A DNA stretch of 64,000 nt from Pseudomonas arsenicoxydans (GCF_006438915.1 NZ_RCZE01000011.1:1-64000); one strand, 5' to 3'; shown: positions 29,083-41,484, counted from the first letter of the stretch. Numbers and translations are program-made. The notes: generated by a model from the letters alone, not told the origin.

Positions 29083-29883
29083 ATGCCAGCCATCACCCTG
29101 ACCACTCTGCAAGGTCTCAAGCAAAAAGGTGAAAAAATCACCATGCTGACCTGCTATGACGCGACCTTCGCCCACGCCTGTAATGAGGCTGGCGTCGAAG
29201 TGCTGCTGGTGGGCGACTCCCTCGGCATGGTTTTGCAGGGTCACGACAGCACCCTGCCCGTGACGACCGCTGAGATGGCTTACCACGTTGCAGCCGTCAA
29301 ACGCGGCAACACCGATGCGCTCATCCTCGCCGACCTTCCCTTCATGGCCTACGCCACCACCGAACAAACCATGACCAACAGTGCCTTGCTGATGCAGGCC
29401 GGTGCACACATGGTCAAGGTAGAAGGTGCACTGTGGCTGGCGGACTCGATTCGCCTGCTGGCCGAACGCGGCATCCCGGTGTGTGCGCACCTGGGCCTGA
29501 CGCCGCAATCGGTGAACATCCTCGGCGGTTACAAAGTCCAGGGCCGCAACGAAAACCAGGCGCGGCAGATGCGTGCCGACGCAATTTCGCTGGAGCAGGC
29601 CGGCGCCGCCATGCTGCTGCTTGAATGCGTGCCCAGCGAACTGGCTGAAGAAATCACCCAGGCCGTGAAGATCCCGGTCATTGGTATCGGCGCCGGCAGC
29701 GGCACCGACGGCCAGGTGCTGGTCCTGCACGACATGCTGGGCTTGTCGATTACCGGTCGCGTGCCAAAATTCGTGAAGAACTTCATGACCGGCCAGCCGA
29801 CCCTTCAAGCAGCCCTGAGTGCTTACGTGACTGAAGTCAAAGCGGCGACTTTCCCAGGTATCGAACACGGATTCTCTGCATGA
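29083..29883 (+). CDS. panB: Ketopantoate hydroxymethyltransferase
   Basis: A 266-aa TIM-barrel enzyme converting 2-oxoisovalerate to ketopantoate with 5,10-methylene-THF. Metal-binding and active-site segments are seen: [17 protein letters not shown], and [15 protein letters not shown]. Its substrate derives from the ilvIHC pathway also present in this window. The stop overlaps the panC start (ATGA). Confidence 0.97.
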   Translation: MPAITLTTLQGLKQKGEKITMLTCYDATFAHACNEAGVEVLLVGDSLGMVLQGHDSTLPVTTAEMAYHVAAVKRGNTDALILADLPFMAYATTEQTMTNSALLMQAGAHMVKVEGALWLADSIRLLAERGIPVCAHLGLTPQSVNILGGYKVQGRNENQARQMRADAISLEQAGAAMLLLECVPSELAEEITQAVKIPVIGIGAGSGTDGQVLVLHDMLGLSITGRVPKFVKNFMTGQPTLQAALSAYVTEVKAATFPGIEHGFSA

Positions 29884-30740
29884 ACACCGTAAAAACCGTA
29901 CGCGAACTGCGGGCCGCCGTGGCCCGCGCCCGCAGCGAAGGCAAGCGCATCGGCTTCGTGCCGACCATGGGCAACCTGCACAGCGGTCATATCGCGCTGA
30001 TCACCAAAGCCTCCCAACGGGTAGATTTTGTGGTCGCGAGCATTTTCGTCAACCCGCTGCAATTCGGCGCCGGTGAAGACCTCGACAAGTACCCGCGCAC
30101 CCTCGCCGCTGACCAGGAGAAACTGCTCCAGGCCGGTTGCCATTTGCTGTTCGCGCCCACCGTTGAGGAAATGTACCCGGACGGCATGGCCGGCCAAACG
30201 CGCGTCAGCGTTCCACTGCTGTCTGAAGGCCTGTGCGGCGCCAGCCGTCCGGGGCATTTTGAAGGTGTGGCGACGGTGGTCAGCAAGTTGTTCAACATGG
30301 TCCAGCCGGATCTGGCGATCTTTGGCCAGAAAGACTTCCAGCAACTGGCGGTCATTAAATCCCTGGTGCATGACCTGAACATGCCGATTCAAATCATTGG
30401 CGAACCAACTGTGCGTGCGGCCGATGGCCTGGCGCTGTCGTCGCGCAATGGCTTCCTCAGCGAAGAACAGCGCGCCGTGGCACCAGTGGTCTATCGCACC
30501 CTGAGTTCGATTGCCGACGAGATCAGACAGGGTGGTCGGGATTTCCCGGCGCTGATCGACGCGCAAATCAAGCAGCTCGAAGCCGCGGGATTGCGCACCG
30601 ACTACCTGGAAATTCGCCATGGGCTGACCTTGCGCCCGGCGACACCGGAAGATCGTGACCTGGTGATTCTGGTCGCGGCGTTCCTGGGCACCACGCGGTT
30701 GATCGACAACCTGCACCTGAACCTCGACGCGCTCGCATAA
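29880..30740 (+). CDS. panC: Pantothenate synthetase
   Basis: A 286-aa ATP-dependent ligase joining pantoate and beta-alanine. The HIGH-type motif [11 protein letters not shown] and KMSKS-type LSSRNGFLS are present, with the conserved FGQKDFQQL segment. Translationally coupled to panB by a 4-nt overlap. A REP doublet separates it from panD. Confidence 0.97.
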   Translation: MNTVKTVRELRAAVARARSEGKRIGFVPTMGNLHSGHIALITKASQRVDFVVASIFVNPLQFGAGEDLDKYPRTLAADQEKLLQAGCHLLFAPTVEEMYPDGMAGQTRVSVPLLSEGLCGASRPGHFEGVATVVSKLFNMVQPDLAIFGQKDFQQLAVIKSLVHDLNMPIQIIGEPTVRAADGLALSSRNGFLSEEQRAVAPVVYRTLSSIADEIRQGGRDFPALIDAQIKQLEAAGLRTDYLEIRHGLTLRPATPEDRDLVILVAAFLGTTRLIDNLHLNLDALA

Positions 30741-30752
30741 ACACCACCCCCC

Positions 30753-30843
30753 TGTAGGAGCCGAGCTTGCTCGCGATGACGAAGGCACATCCAATACAGG
30801 ATGTGACTGAAATATCGCCATCGCGAGCAGCTCGGCTCCTACA
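30753..30843. repeat. REP doublet, TGTAGGAGCCGAGC family
   Basis: Inverted copies TGTAGGAGCCGAGCTTGC ... and ... GCTCGGCTCCTACA with CGCGATGACG/CATCGCGAG inner parts, between panC and panD. The right copy has lost two bases in its GCAAGC segment (GAGCAGCTC). Confidence 0.85.
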
Positions 30844-30933
30844 GAGTTCTGCACTGGCTCCCACCCTGTATTGCTGCCTCCAAAGCCTTCGGGCAAACTG
30901 CCCGCCGTTCGATTCCGACCTGGGGAAACACTC

Positions 30934-31314
30934 ATGCACGCCATCATGCTCAAGGCCAAGCTGCATCGCGCCGAAGTTACCCACGCTGTACTTGATTACG
31001 AAGGCTCCTGCGCCATCGACGGCGAATGGCTGGACTTGTCCGGCATCCGTGAATACGAACAAATCCAGATCTATAACGTCGACAACGGCGAACGCTTCAC
31101 CACCTACGCCATCCGTGGCGAGGAAGGCTCGCGCATGATTTCGGTCAACGGCGCCGCTGCCCATAAGGCCAAGGTCGGCGACCGCGTGATCATCTGTGCT
31201 TACGCTCATTACAGCGAAGCCGAGCTGCTCAACTTCAAGCCGCGCATGCTCTACATGGCACCGGGCAATGAACTGAGCCATACCAGCAATGCCATTCCGG
31301 TCCAGGTCGCCTGA
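30934..31314 (+). CDS. panD: Aspartate 1-decarboxylase
   Basis: A 126-aa pyruvoyl enzyme making beta-alanine for pantothenate. The self-cleavage site is Gly24-Ser25 in [10 protein letters not shown], where Ser25 becomes the pyruvoyl group. The frame is open 21 codons upstream, through REP-flanking sequence, but [18 protein letters not shown] is the family start. Confidence 0.96.
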   Translation: MHAIMLKAKLHRAEVTHAVLDYEGSCAIDGEWLDLSGIREYEQIQIYNVDNGERFTTYAIRGEEGSRMISVNGAAAHKAKVGDRVIICAYAHYSEAELLNFKPRMLYMAPGNELSHTSNAIPVQVA

Positions 31315-31543
31315 TCGAGCCGCAGTCCTGTCTTTTTTCCGTTTGTCGGCCGATTCTCACTTTGATGTTAAAAAAGTACCGGAAACAGGTCAGACAAAGT
31401 CAAGACAGATCAAGGCGCGGGGTTTACTGTATTCGCCCTGCGCCATGAAATCGTGTCGACGCAGTTGACCGGACGCCGACCCGCAGCGCTCCGGGATTTT
31501 TAGTGTTCAAAAAGCCGTTCAAGTAAAAAGGAAACCCGCAGCG

Positions 31544-33208
31544 ATGGCGTACTACCGCACTCCTCACGACGTGACCGCCCTGCCCGCCTGGCAGGCGTTG
31601 AATGATCACCGCCAAGCCATGCAGGATTTCAGCATGCGCGAAGCCTTTAATGCCGACCCGCAGCGCTTCACCCAATTCACCCTGAGTAGCTGCGGGCTGT
31701 TTCTTGATTACTCGAAAAACCTGATCAACGCCGAGACCCGCGACCTGTTGGTGGGCCTGGCCAATGAAGTCGACCTCCAGGGCGCGATCAAGTCGCTGTT
31801 CGAAGGCGAAATCGTCAATGCTTCCGAAGGTCGTCCGGCCCTGCACACCGCGCTGCGCCGCCCGGTAGGCGACAAGCTGTCGGTCAACGGCGTCAACGTG
31901 ATGCCGGAAGTGCACAAAGTGCTGAACCAGATCACCGACCTCGTGGGCCGCATCCACGACGGTTTGTGGCGCGGTTACACCGAGAAGCCGATCACTGACG
32001 TGGTCAACATCGGCATCGGTGGTTCATTCCTCGGCCCTGAGCTGGTCTCCGAAGCGCTGCTGTCCTACGCCCAGAAAGGCGTGCGCTGCCACTACCTGGC
32101 GAACATCGACGGCAGTGAGTTCCACGAACTGACGCAGAAGCTGCGCGCCGAAACCACGCTATTCATCGTGTCGTCGAAATCCTTCAACACCCTCGAAACC
32201 CTGAAAAATGCCCAGGCCGCTCGCGCCTGGTACCTGGCTCAGGGCGGTTCGGAAGCCGAGCTGTATCGTCACTTCATCGCCGTATCGAGCAACAACGCGG
32301 CAGCCGTGGCGTTCGGTATCCGCGAAGAAAACATCTTCCCGATGTGGGACTGGGTCGGCGGCCGTTACTCGCTGTGGTCGGCCATCGGTTTGCCGATTGC
32401 CCTGGCCATCGGCATGTCGAACTTCAAGGAACTGCTGTCCGGTGCCTACACCATGGACCAGCATTTCCAGACCGCGCCGTTCGAACAGAACATGCCGGTG
32501 CTGCTGGCCCTGCTCGGCGTGTGGTACGGGAATTTCTGGGGCGCGCAAAGCCACGCGATCCTGCCGTACGACCACTACCTGCGCAACATCACCAAGCATT
32601 TGCAACAGCTGGACATGGAATCCAACGGCAAGAGCGTGCGTCAGGACGGCACGCCAGTGTCCACCGATACCGGTCCGGTGATCTGGGGCGGCGTCGGTTG
32701 TAACGGTCAACACGCCTATCACCAGTTGCTGCACCAGGGCACCCAACTGATCCCGGCCGACTTCATCGTTCCGATCGTCAGCTTCAACCCGGTGTCCGAC
32801 CACCACCAGTGGCTGTACGCCAACTGCCTGTCGCAGAGTCAGGCGCTGATGCTCGGCAAGACCCTTACCGAAGCGGAAGCCGAGCTGCGTGACAAAGGCA
32901 TGAGCGAAGAAGACGTGAAGAAACTGGCGGCACACAAGGTGATTCCGGGCAACCGTCCGAGCAATACCCTGGTGGTCGAGCGCATCAGCCCGCGTCGCCT
33001 CGGTGCACTGGTGGCGATGTACGAGCACAAAGTTTTCGTGCAAAGCGTGATCTGGGGCATCAACGCCTTCGATCAGTGGGGCGTGGAGCTGGGTAAAGAA
33101 CTCGGCAAAGGCGTCTACAACCGCCTGGTCGGCAGCGAAGAAACCCCGGCTGACGATGCCTCGACCCAAGGCCTGATCAACTACTTCCGCGGCCGTCACC
33201 GCGGTTGA
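31544..33208 (+). CDS. pgi: Glucose-6-phosphate isomerase
   Basis: A 554-aa PGI with both family signatures ([15 protein letters not shown] and [19 protein letters not shown]) and the SIS-like core [12 protein letters not shown]. It interconverts glucose-6-phosphate and fructose-6-phosphate; in Pseudomonas this mainly serves gluconeogenesis and the cyclic Entner-Doudoroff route. A 229-bp gap separates it from panD. An 11-bp-stem hairpin (33218-33253) without a U-run follows the stop. Confidence 0.97.
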   Translation: MAYYRTPHDVTALPAWQALNDHRQAMQDFSMREAFNADPQRFTQFTLSSCGLFLDYSKNLINAETRDLLVGLANEVDLQGAIKSLFEGEIVNASEGRPALHTALRRPVGDKLSVNGVNVMPEVHKVLNQITDLVGRIHDGLWRGYTEKPITDVVNIGIGGSFLGPELVSEALLSYAQKGVRCHYLANIDGSEFHELTQKLRAETTLFIVSSKSFNTLETLKNAQAARAWYLAQGGSEAELYRHFIAVSSNNAAAVAFGIREENIFPMWDWVGGRYSLWSAIGLPIALAIGMSNFKELLSGAYTMDQHFQTAPFEQNMPVLLALLGVWYGNFWGAQSHAILPYDHYLRNITKHLQQLDMESNGKSVRQDGTPVSTDTGPVIWGGVGCNGQHAYHQLLHQGTQLIPADFIVPIVSFNPVSDHHQWLYANCLSQSQALMLGKTLTEAEAELRDKGMSEEDVKKLAAHKVIPGNRPSNTLVVERISPRRLGALVAMYEHKVFVQSVIWGINAFDQWGVELGKELGKGVYNRLVGSEETPADDASTQGLINYFRGRHRG

Positions 33209-33264
33209 TCTGACGCCTTGCCCACAGGTTTGAAACCCAAACCCTGTGGGCAACAGTAATCCCC

Positions 33265-33354
33265 TGTGGGAGCGGGCTTGCTCGCGAATGCGGTGTGTCA
33301 TTCAGCTTAAATGTTGACTGACACACCGCATTCGCGAGCAAGACCGCTCCCACA
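33265..33354. repeat. REP doublet, TGTGGGAGCGGGCTTGC family
   Basis: 90-nt inverted pair between pgi and acs, nearly identical in sequence and centre to the one at 28729-28818. The right arm has a single change, AAGACCGC for AAGCCCGC. Confidence 0.9.
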
Positions 33355-33435
33355 TTGGTTTTGTGTATGACTTGAACCCGCCTCCCGCTCGGCGCATCTT
33401 TATTACTTGTCGCAAAACAAGCATAAGGAACCGTC

Positions 33436-35373
<1,938 letters not shown>

Positions 35374-35378
35374 GCCCG

Positions 35379-35408
35379 ACGCGGCCAGCCATGGCCGCGT
35401 TTCATTTT
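35379..35408 (+). terminator. acs terminator
   Basis: 9-bp stem ACGCGGCCA/TGGCCGCGT with a 4-nt loop and a T-rich tail TTCATTTT just after the acs stop. Confidence 0.75.
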
Positions 35409-35423
35409 CGCCACTGAGTCGCC

Positions 35424-36296
35424 ATGGAATTTATTCGCACCCGCATCGAAACCCAGGTCATGAGCCTGACCGGTCTGTCCCTCGGCAAACTCGACCTGGA
35501 AAATCCCAAGGGCGATCCGGGCCTGTTCGGCCCGGACTCGGTGAGCTGGCAAGTGCATGGCGATTTCAGCAGCATGCTCATTGGCGGCATCAGTGCGCTG
35601 ATGCTGCAAGCCTTGCATCCCCTGGCCCTGGCCGGGGTCTGGGATCATTCGAATTTCCGCGAGGACATGCTCGGCCGACTGCGCCGCACCGGGCAGTTCA
35701 TCTCCGGCACCACGTTTGGCTCTCGCAAAGATGCCGATTGGCTGATCGAGAAAGTCCGCACCATCCACCTGCAAGTGACCGGCACCGCGCCGGATGGGCG
35801 CCCCTATGCGGCCAGCGATCCGGACCTGTTGACCTGGGTGCACGTGGCCGAGGTCAGCAATTTCCTCGCCGCGCATTTGCGTTATCGCAATCCGCATCTG
35901 TCCCTGGCCGACCAGGACCGTTATTACGGGGAAATCGCCTTGGTCGCCGAACGACTGGGCGCCCGAGAGGTGCCTCGCTCGCGGCAGGAAATCGCCGATT
36001 ACCTTGAACGCATTCGCCCACAGTTGCTGTGCGATGAACGCAGCCGTGAAGTCTTGCGACTGTTGTTGAATGCGCCATCGCCCAGCCGTTTGGCCAAGCC
36101 TTTCGGTGGGTTGATGATGCAGGCCGGGATCGATCTGCTGCCGGACTGGGCCAGTGACATGCTGGGCGTCAGCCAGAACCCGTTGCAACGCAAACTGATC
36201 CGCGCCAGCGTCAATCGCAGTGCGCCGATGTTGCGCTGGGCGGTGCGTAATGGCTCGGTGCAGCGCGCAAAGCGGCGGATGGGGTTACTCACCTGA
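35424..36296 (+). CDS. MpaB/DUF2236-family protein
   Basis: A 290-aa member of the DUF2236 family, now called oxygenase MpaB or latex-clearing-protein-like. Visible family features are the early ALHPLALAGVWDHS segment with His, the TFGSRKDAD loop, and WVHVAEVSNFL with a second His; these His residues are candidate haem or metal ligands. The natural substrate in Pseudomonas is unknown. Single gene between acs and a methyltransferase. Confidence 0.82.
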   Translation: MEFIRTRIETQVMSLTGLSLGKLDLENPKGDPGLFGPDSVSWQVHGDFSSMLIGGISALMLQALHPLALAGVWDHSNFREDMLGRLRRTGQFISGTTFGSRKDADWLIEKVRTIHLQVTGTAPDGRPYAASDPDLLTWVHVAEVSNFLAAHLRYRNPHLSLADQDRYYGEIALVAERLGAREVPRSRQEIADYLERIRPQLLCDERSREVLRLLLNAPSPSRLAKPFGGLMMQAGIDLLPDWASDMLGVSQNPLQRKLIRASVNRSAPMLRWAVRNGSVQRAKRRMGLLT

Positions 36297-36308
36297 CACT
36301 GCGCAATC

Positions 36309-36422
36309 TGTGGCGAGGGAGCTTGCTCCCGCTCGAGTGCGCAGTGCTCGCAAAATCTGCGACAGTTGCCGAAACTTTTGGGGCCGCTTCGCAGCCCAGC
36401 GGGAGCAAGCTCCCTCGCCACA
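36309..36422. repeat. REP doublet, TGTGGCGAGGGAGC family
   Basis: A third REP type: TGTGGCGAGGGAGCTTGC at 36309 onward and its inverted copy GCAAGCTCCCTCGCCACA ending at 36422, with a longer (~65 nt) centre than the other doublets. A partial third arm (CCCTCGCCACA) follows at about 36430-36440. Confidence 0.8.
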
Positions 36423-36485
36423 GGCAATCCCCCTCGCCACAGTGTTAAACTCCCGCGCCAAATTCCCTCCTGCAAGGCGCCCAGC

Positions 36486-37502
36486 ATGTCTTCCTTGAAT
36501 CAGGCGCTGCGCGCCGCCCTAGAACATCGCCAGGACCTGCTTGCCGAACTGCATCAGCAGGGCACCGATTGCTATCGCCTGTTCCACGGCAGCCAGGAAG
36601 GCGCCGGCGGCCTGACCATCGACCGCTACGGCCCGCAACTGCTGGTGCAAAGCTTTCACCAGGCGCTGGAACGCGATGCGCTGCTGCAACTGCACGAGGC
36701 AATCAACCAGCATTTGGGCCTCGACACGCTGTTGGTCTACAACGACCGCTCCCGTGGCAATTCACGCATCGACCGCGAAGACACGGTCTACCGTGCCGAT
36801 GAAGCCGCGCTGGCGGACCTGGTCGGCCACGAATGGGGCCTCAATTATCGGGTTCGCGGGCGCCATGCCGGCCAAGACCCGCTGCTGTTCCTCGACCTGC
36901 GCAACACCCGCGGCTGGGTCAAGGCACACAGCCAAAACAAAAGCGTGCTCAACCTGTTTGCCTACACCTGTGGCGTCGGCCTGAGTGCGGCGGCCGGTGG
37001 CGCCCGTGAGGTGTGCAACCTGGATTTCGCCGAGGGTAACCTGGCGGTCGGCCGTGAGAACGGGCTGCTCAATCCACAATTGCCCGCCATGGAGTTCATC
37101 CAGTCCGATTACTTCCCGGCGATTCGCCAGTTGGCGGGCCTGCCGATCAGTCAACGGCGCGGGCCGAAACTACCGAGCTACACGCGACTGGAACAGCGTC
37201 AGTACGACTTGGTACTGCTCGATCCTCCCGCCTGGGCCAAGAGCGCTTTCGGCACCGTCGACCTGCTGCGCGACTACCAGAGCCTGCTCAAACCCGCGCT
37301 GCTGACCACCGCCGACAACGGCGTGCTGATCTGCTGCAACAACCTGGCAAAGGTCAGCATGGACGACTGGCGCGAACAGGTATTGCGCTGCGCAGAGAAG
37401 GCCGGGCGCCCGGTACGCGAGTGGACCGTGATGAAGCCGGGCGCGGATTTTCCGTCGATGGATCAGCAACCTCCGCTGAAAACGCTGATCCTGCAGCTCT
37501 GA
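36486..37502 (+). CDS. Class I SAM-dependent methyltransferase (RlmI-like)
   Basis: A 338-aa protein of the COG1092 family. It has an N-terminal substrate domain (GSQEGAGGLTIDRYG), then a Rossmann methyltransferase with motif I VLNLFAYTCGVGLSA and the DPP motif LLDPPAWAKSAFG. Homologues methylate 23S rRNA cytosine or act on related RNA; the specific target here is not known. Start MSSLNQAL at 36486; the frame is open further upstream through the REP doublet. Confidence 0.85.
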   Translation: MSSLNQALRAALEHRQDLLAELHQQGTDCYRLFHGSQEGAGGLTIDRYGPQLLVQSFHQALERDALLQLHEAINQHLGLDTLLVYNDRSRGNSRIDREDTVYRADEAALADLVGHEWGLNYRVRGRHAGQDPLLFLDLRNTRGWVKAHSQNKSVLNLFAYTCGVGLSAAAGGAREVCNLDFAEGNLAVGRENGLLNPQLPAMEFIQSDYFPAIRQLAGLPISQRRGPKLPSYTRLEQRQYDLVLLDPPAWAKSAFGTVDLLRDYQSLLKPALLTTADNGVLICCNNLAKVSMDDWREQVLRCAEKAGRPVREWTVMKPGADFPSMDQQPPLKTLILQL

Positions 37503-37606
37503 TATTCCCCTGACTTTCAGACAATTCCTATAAAGCGTGATGGCTTCGGAACCGCAATCGCGTGCCATACTCCAAGGCACTCCGATTCAGACAGATGAAG
37601 CCACAC

Positions 37607-40546
37607 ATGCCCAAAGGATTGATTCGCGCTATCGGCGCCTTGTTGACTGCTCTGGCTCTCTACAGCTTGCTGGGGTTTCTGATTTTGCCGGGCATCGCGT
37701 TGCGGGTTGCCAACCAGCAATTGGCCAACTACGCCACGGTGCCCGCCCACCTTCAACGGATCGAACTCAACCCGTTCAGCCTTGAAGTCACCCTTTGGGG
37801 GCTGGTCATCGGCAAGCCGGGCAAGGAACAGGTCGGCTTCGAACGCCTGTACGCCAACGTGCAAGTCGACAGTCTCTGGACCAAAGCCGTACATCTGTCC
37901 GACATCGAACTGGACAAACCCAAGACTGAAATCCTCTTCGGCAAGGACGGCCAGCTCAACCTGCTCGGGCTGTTCAAACTGCCGGCGAGCGAACCGACAC
38001 CTGCCGACCCGAACGCCAAGCCATTTCCATTGCGCATTGACCGGATCAATCTGGCCGGGGGCGCGGTGCACTTTCAGGATCTGCGCCCCAGCGAACCCAT
38101 CGAATTTCTCTACGACAAACTCGACTTCGAGCTGAAAAACCTCAGCACCCTGCCCGACGACAGCGCCGACATGACCTTGGTGGCCATCGGCCCCAATGGC
38201 GGACAGGTCGACTGGACCGGCAACTTCAGCCTGATCCCGTTCACCTCCGAAGGTAAGCTGAAAATCACCGATGGCAAGATGCAAGCCTTCTGGCCCTATG
38301 TGCGCGACGCCGTGCCCCTGGACCTCGAAAGCGGCCTCATGAGCCTCAGTACCGACTACAAACTCAACCTGTCCAAAGAAACCGAACTGTTGCTGAACAA
38401 CGTTGCGGTCAGCATCGCACCGTTCGCGATCAAGGCCCCGGACGGCCGACCTTTGGCCAGGCTGGAACGACTGGACATCAGCGAAACCACGGTCGACCTG
38501 GCCAAGCAGCAAGTGGTGGTCGGCAAGATTCGCAGCCAGAAACTGGAAACCTGGGCCGCCCTCGAAGCCGACGGGCAACTCGACTGGCAAAAGCTGTTCG
38601 CCAGCCAACCGTCCAAACCCGCCGCTAAAGCCAAGGCCGAACCCGCCAGTACGCCAGCGGCAGCCGACTCACCCAAGCCTGAACCGGCGCCACCGAGTAA
38701 ACCGTGGCAGGTGCTGCTCAAAGACGTACAGCTGCGCGATTACCAAGTGCACCTGGCTGACCGCAAGGCACAACCGGCCGTAGCGCTGGATGTCGGCCCG
38801 TTGAATCTGGACTTGCAGAATTTCGACAGCCTTAATGGTTCGCCTTTCAATCTCAAGCTCGACACCGGCGTGGGTAAACAAGGAAAGGTGTTGGCAGACG
38901 GCGTGGTCAATCTCGCTCCGATCAGCGCCAAACTGAAGGTGCAGACCAAAGACATCGACCTGCGTGTCGTACAGTCCTACATCACCCCGCTCATTCGCCT
39001 GGAACTGCGCAGCGGCATGCTCGGCAGTGATCTGGCGGTCGATCTGAAAAGCACCGAGCCGTTGGTATTCAGCGTCACCGGTCGTGCTCAGGTCGATCAG
39101 TTGCACACCCTCGACACCCTTAAAACCCGCGACTTCCTCAAGTGGCAACAACTGGTGCTCGAAGGCCTGAATTATCAGCACGGTGACAGCCTGTCGATCG
39201 ACAAGGTCAACCTGTTCCAGCCCTATGCGCGCTTCATGATCAACGATGATCGCACCACCAACATCGATGACTTGCTGATCCCGCAACCGCCCGATAGCGG
39301 CGCCAAAACCCCCGCGGCCAAACCGGCCAGCAGCGGCAAACCACTGGGCATACACATCGGCGGCATTGCCATCAATGACGGTTCGGCGAACTTCGCCGAC
39401 TTCAGCCTGACACCCAACTTTGCCACCGCCATCCAACAGCTCAACGGGCAGATCGGCACCATCGACAGCCGTCAGGCGAAACCGGCCAGCGTGGATATCA
39501 AAGGCAAGGTTGACCGCTATGCGCCGGTGACCATCAAGGGCGCGGTCAATCCGTTCGACCCGATGGCCAGCCTCGACATTGCCACCAGTTTCAAACGGGT
39601 AGAACTGACTACCCTCACGCCCTACTCCGGCAAATTCGCCGGGTATCGCATCCGCAAGGGCCGGCTCAATCTCGATGTGCATTACCTGATCACCAAAGGC
39701 CAGCTCAAAGCCGAAAACAAAGTGGTGATCGAACAATTGCAACTCGGTGAAAAGGTCGACAGCCCGGATGCCGTGAGCCTGCCGCTGAAACTGGCGATTG
39801 CCTTGCTCAAGGATGTCGATGGCAAGATTTCCATCGAGTTGCCGGTCACTGGCGACCTCAATAATCCGCAGTTCAGCATCATGCCAATTGTCTGGCAAAC
39901 CCTGCGCAACCTGATTGTCAAAGCGGCCGCTGCGCCGTTCAAAATGATTGGCGGACTGATCAGTGGTGGCGGTTCCGAGGACTTGGGCACCGTGTCGTTC
40001 GCGCCGGGTTCAAGCGATTTGAGCAAGGACGCCGAAGGCGCACTGGTCAAACTGTCCCAAGCGTTGAAGGAACGTCCGGCCCTGCGCCTGGAAATCGAAG
40101 GCACGGCCGCCGCCAGCAGCGACGGCCCGTTGATTGCCGAGCAACGCCTGGAACGTGAATACCAGTACAACTACTACAAAATGCTCCAGCGTCGTGGCGA
40201 CAAAGTGCCGGCCCAGGCTTCACTGCTGCAGGTCCCGGATAACGAGAAAGGGCCCCTGCTGGAAGGCATCTACCGCACGCGCCTGAAGACTCAGCCGCCG
40301 GCCGAATGGAAGGACCTGGGCAAGGAAGAACGCACCGCGAAAATGCGCGCCGACGTGATCAAGTTCTGGAGCGCCAGCGACGTGCTGTTGCGTCAGTTAG
40401 GGCAGGAGCGCGCCAGCAGCATCAAGGACTATCTGGTGGACAAGGGTCAATTGGCCGATGACCGCGTGTACTTCGTCGACGCCAACCTGGGTGAGGCCGA
40501 AAGTGACGGTCGGGTAGTGACGCCATTGCATTTGGACGCAGAGTGA
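37607..40546 (+). CDS. Large DUF748 (AsmA-like) envelope protein
   Basis: A ~979-aa protein with one N-terminal membrane anchor (GLIRAIGALLTALALYSLLGFL) and a long periplasmic part of DUF748 repeats related to AsmA/TamB-type lipid-transfer bridges. A Pro/Ala-rich insert occurs near 345-380. The last ~170 residues resemble an OmpA-type fold (SFAPGSSDLSKDAEGALVKLSQAL). Likely role is in envelope lipid homeostasis, by family only. Start is ambiguous: ATG 37595 or 37607. Confidence 0.8.
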   Translation: MPKGLIRAIGALLTALALYSLLGFLILPGIALRVANQQLANYATVPAHLQRIELNPFSLEVTLWGLVIGKPGKEQVGFERLYANVQVDSLWTKAVHLSDIELDKPKTEILFGKDGQLNLLGLFKLPASEPTPADPNAKPFPLRIDRINLAGGAVHFQDLRPSEPIEFLYDKLDFELKNLSTLPDDSADMTLVAIGPNGGQVDWTGNFSLIPFTSEGKLKITDGKMQAFWPYVRDAVPLDLESGLMSLSTDYKLNLSKETELLLNNVAVSIAPFAIKAPDGRPLARLERLDISETTVDLAKQQVVVGKIRSQKLETWAALEADGQLDWQKLFASQPSKPAAKAKAEPASTPAAADSPKPEPAPPSKPWQVLLKDVQLRDYQVHLADRKAQPAVALDVGPLNLDLQNFDSLNGSPFNLKLDTGVGKQGKVLADGVVNLAPISAKLKVQTKDIDLRVVQSYITPLIRLELRSGMLGSDLAVDLKSTEPLVFSVTGRAQVDQLHTLDTLKTRDFLKWQQLVLEGLNYQHGDSLSIDKVNLFQPYARFMINDDRTTNIDDLLIPQPPDSGAKTPAAKPASSGKPLGIHIGGIAINDGSANFADFSLTPNFATAIQQLNGQIGTIDSRQAKPASVDIKGKVDRYAPVTIKGAVNPFDPMASLDIATSFKRVELTTLTPYSGKFAGYRIRKGRLNLDVHYLITKGQLKAENKVVIEQLQLGEKVDSPDAVSLPLKLAIALLKDVDGKISIELPVTGDLNNPQFSIMPIVWQTLRNLIVKAAAAPFKMIGGLISGGGSEDLGTVSFAPGSSDLSKDAEGALVKLSQALKERPALRLEIEGTAAASSDGPLIAEQRLEREYQYNYYKMLQRRGDKVPAQASLLQVPDNEKGPLLEGIYRTRLKTQPPAEWKDLGKEERTAKMRADVIKFWSASDVLLRQLGQERASSIKDYLVDKGQLADDRVYFVDANLGEAESDGRVVTPLHLDAE

Positions 40547-40842
40547 TCGTGAAGCGATTGCTGGCGGGCCTGGCCCTGGTGATGGTTGCCAGCCAGGCCT
40601 CGTCAGCCGATACGCTACGCTGCGGCAGTCAGTTGGTCAGCGTCGGGGACAGGTCCAGCGAAGTGCTGCAAAAGTGCGGCGAACCGGTCAGCCGCGACTT
40701 GCTGGGCTACAAACGTAGCGCCAACCGACGCGAAGAGTTTCAGGTGGAGGAATGGACCTATGGGCCTAATGGCGGGATGTATCAGTTCCTTCGGTTTGAA
40801 GGGAATCGCCTGACGCAGATCACCAGCAAGCGCGGCAATTAG
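40543..40842 (+). CDS. DUF2845 domain-containing secreted protein
   Basis: A 99-aa protein with a signal peptide (LLAGLALVMVASQASSA) and a DUF2845 domain carrying two Cys (LRCGSQLV, LQKCGEP) likely disulfide-bonded in the periplasm. The fold family resembles small SmpA/OmlA-like envelope proteins. GTG 40543 overlaps the DUF748 stop; a second in-frame GTG is at 40549. Coupled to the DUF748 gene, so probably part of the same envelope function. Confidence 0.8.
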   Translation: MIVKRLLAGLALVMVASQASSADTLRCGSQLVSVGDRSSEVLQKCGEPVSRDLLGYKRSANRREEFQVEEWTYGPNGGMYQFLRFEGNRLTQITSKRGN

Positions 40843-40874
40843 ATCCCCCAACTCATGTGTGGGCACAATCAAAA

Positions 40875-40964
40875 TGTGGGAGCGGGCTTGCTCGCGAATG
40901 CGGTCTCTTATTCAACATCTCTGTTGACTGAACCACCGCATTCGCGAGCAAGCCCGCTCCCACA
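40875..40964. repeat. REP doublet, TGTGGGAGCGGGCTTGC family
   Basis: Inverted ~90-nt pair in the same class as 28729-28818, with a diverged centre (GTCTCTTATTCAACATCTCTG), between the convergent DUF2845 and BON genes. Confidence 0.9.
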
Positions 40965-40996
40965 TTTGATATTTTTTGCTGTCCCAAATAGAACAA

Positions 40997-41020
40997 GCCC
41001 CCGACACGAATGTCGGAGGC
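40997..41020 (-). terminator. Terminator of the BON-domain gene
   Basis: On the minus strand, GCCTCCGACA-TTCG-TGTCGGGGGC forms a 10-bp stem (one G-U pair) with a UUCG tetraloop, followed by a U-rich TTGTTCTATTT. It lies about 110 nt past the BON stop. Confidence 0.7.
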
Positions 41021-41130
41021 CTGTAATGGCCACATCCCTATGGCCGTTCGCATGAACTCCTAAGAAGCGGCAGGCGTATTGCTCAGCCCGTCTGCCACAC
41101 CTTCTCCCGGTCCAGGCGAGAAGTCTTGCC

Positions 41131-41484
41131 TTACTCGGCTTTCAGGCCGTCAGCGGAAACCGCTTTGACGCCTTTGATTTTCTTGGTGATCGCCACGGCG
41201 GTGGCTTTCTGGGAGTCAGTCACTGCAACAGTGGACGACAGCGACACAACACCTTTGTTGGTTTCGACTTTGATGTCGGTACCAGGAATGCCTTTTTCGG
41301 TCAGCAGGTCGCTTTTGACTTTAGTAGTGATCCAGGTATCGGAAGTAGCTTCCGAGGCCTTGGTCATTTCACCAGCAGCCAAGGTCATTGGCGCTTGAGT
41401 GGTGGTGGTCTGTGCGAATGCTACGTTGGCCATGGTCAGGGTCAGCGCGGTAGCAGTAGCGGCAGCGATAGCGAACTTCTTCAT
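41131..41484 (-). CDS. BON domain-containing periplasmic protein
   Basis: A 117-aa protein with a Sec signal peptide (MKKFAIAAATATALTLTMANVAFA), a short linker and a single BON domain (ITTKVKSDLLTEKGI ... VVSLSSTVAVTDSQ ... IKGVKAVSADG). BON domains bind phospholipid membranes; relatives such as OsmY are osmotic- or envelope-stress proteins. It is preceded by a sigma54-type promoter candidate. Confidence 0.88.
   Translation of the reverse strand: MKKFAIAAATATALTLTMANVAFAQTTTTQAPMTLAAGEMTKASEATSDTWITTKVKSDLLTEKGIPGTDIKVETNKGVVSLSSTVAVTDSQKATAVAITKKIKGVKAVSADGLKAE

Noticed and set aside
33218-33253. Hairpin after pgi as a Rho-independent terminator
   Set aside because: 11-bp stem TTGCCCACAGG/CCTGTGGGCAA but no U-run; the adjacent REP doublet may serve instead.
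28729-33354. Repeated 30-nt palindromic units considered as a CRISPR-like array
   Set aside because: Units are isolated inverted pairs between genes, not regularly spaced direct repeats with unique spacers, and there are no cas genes.
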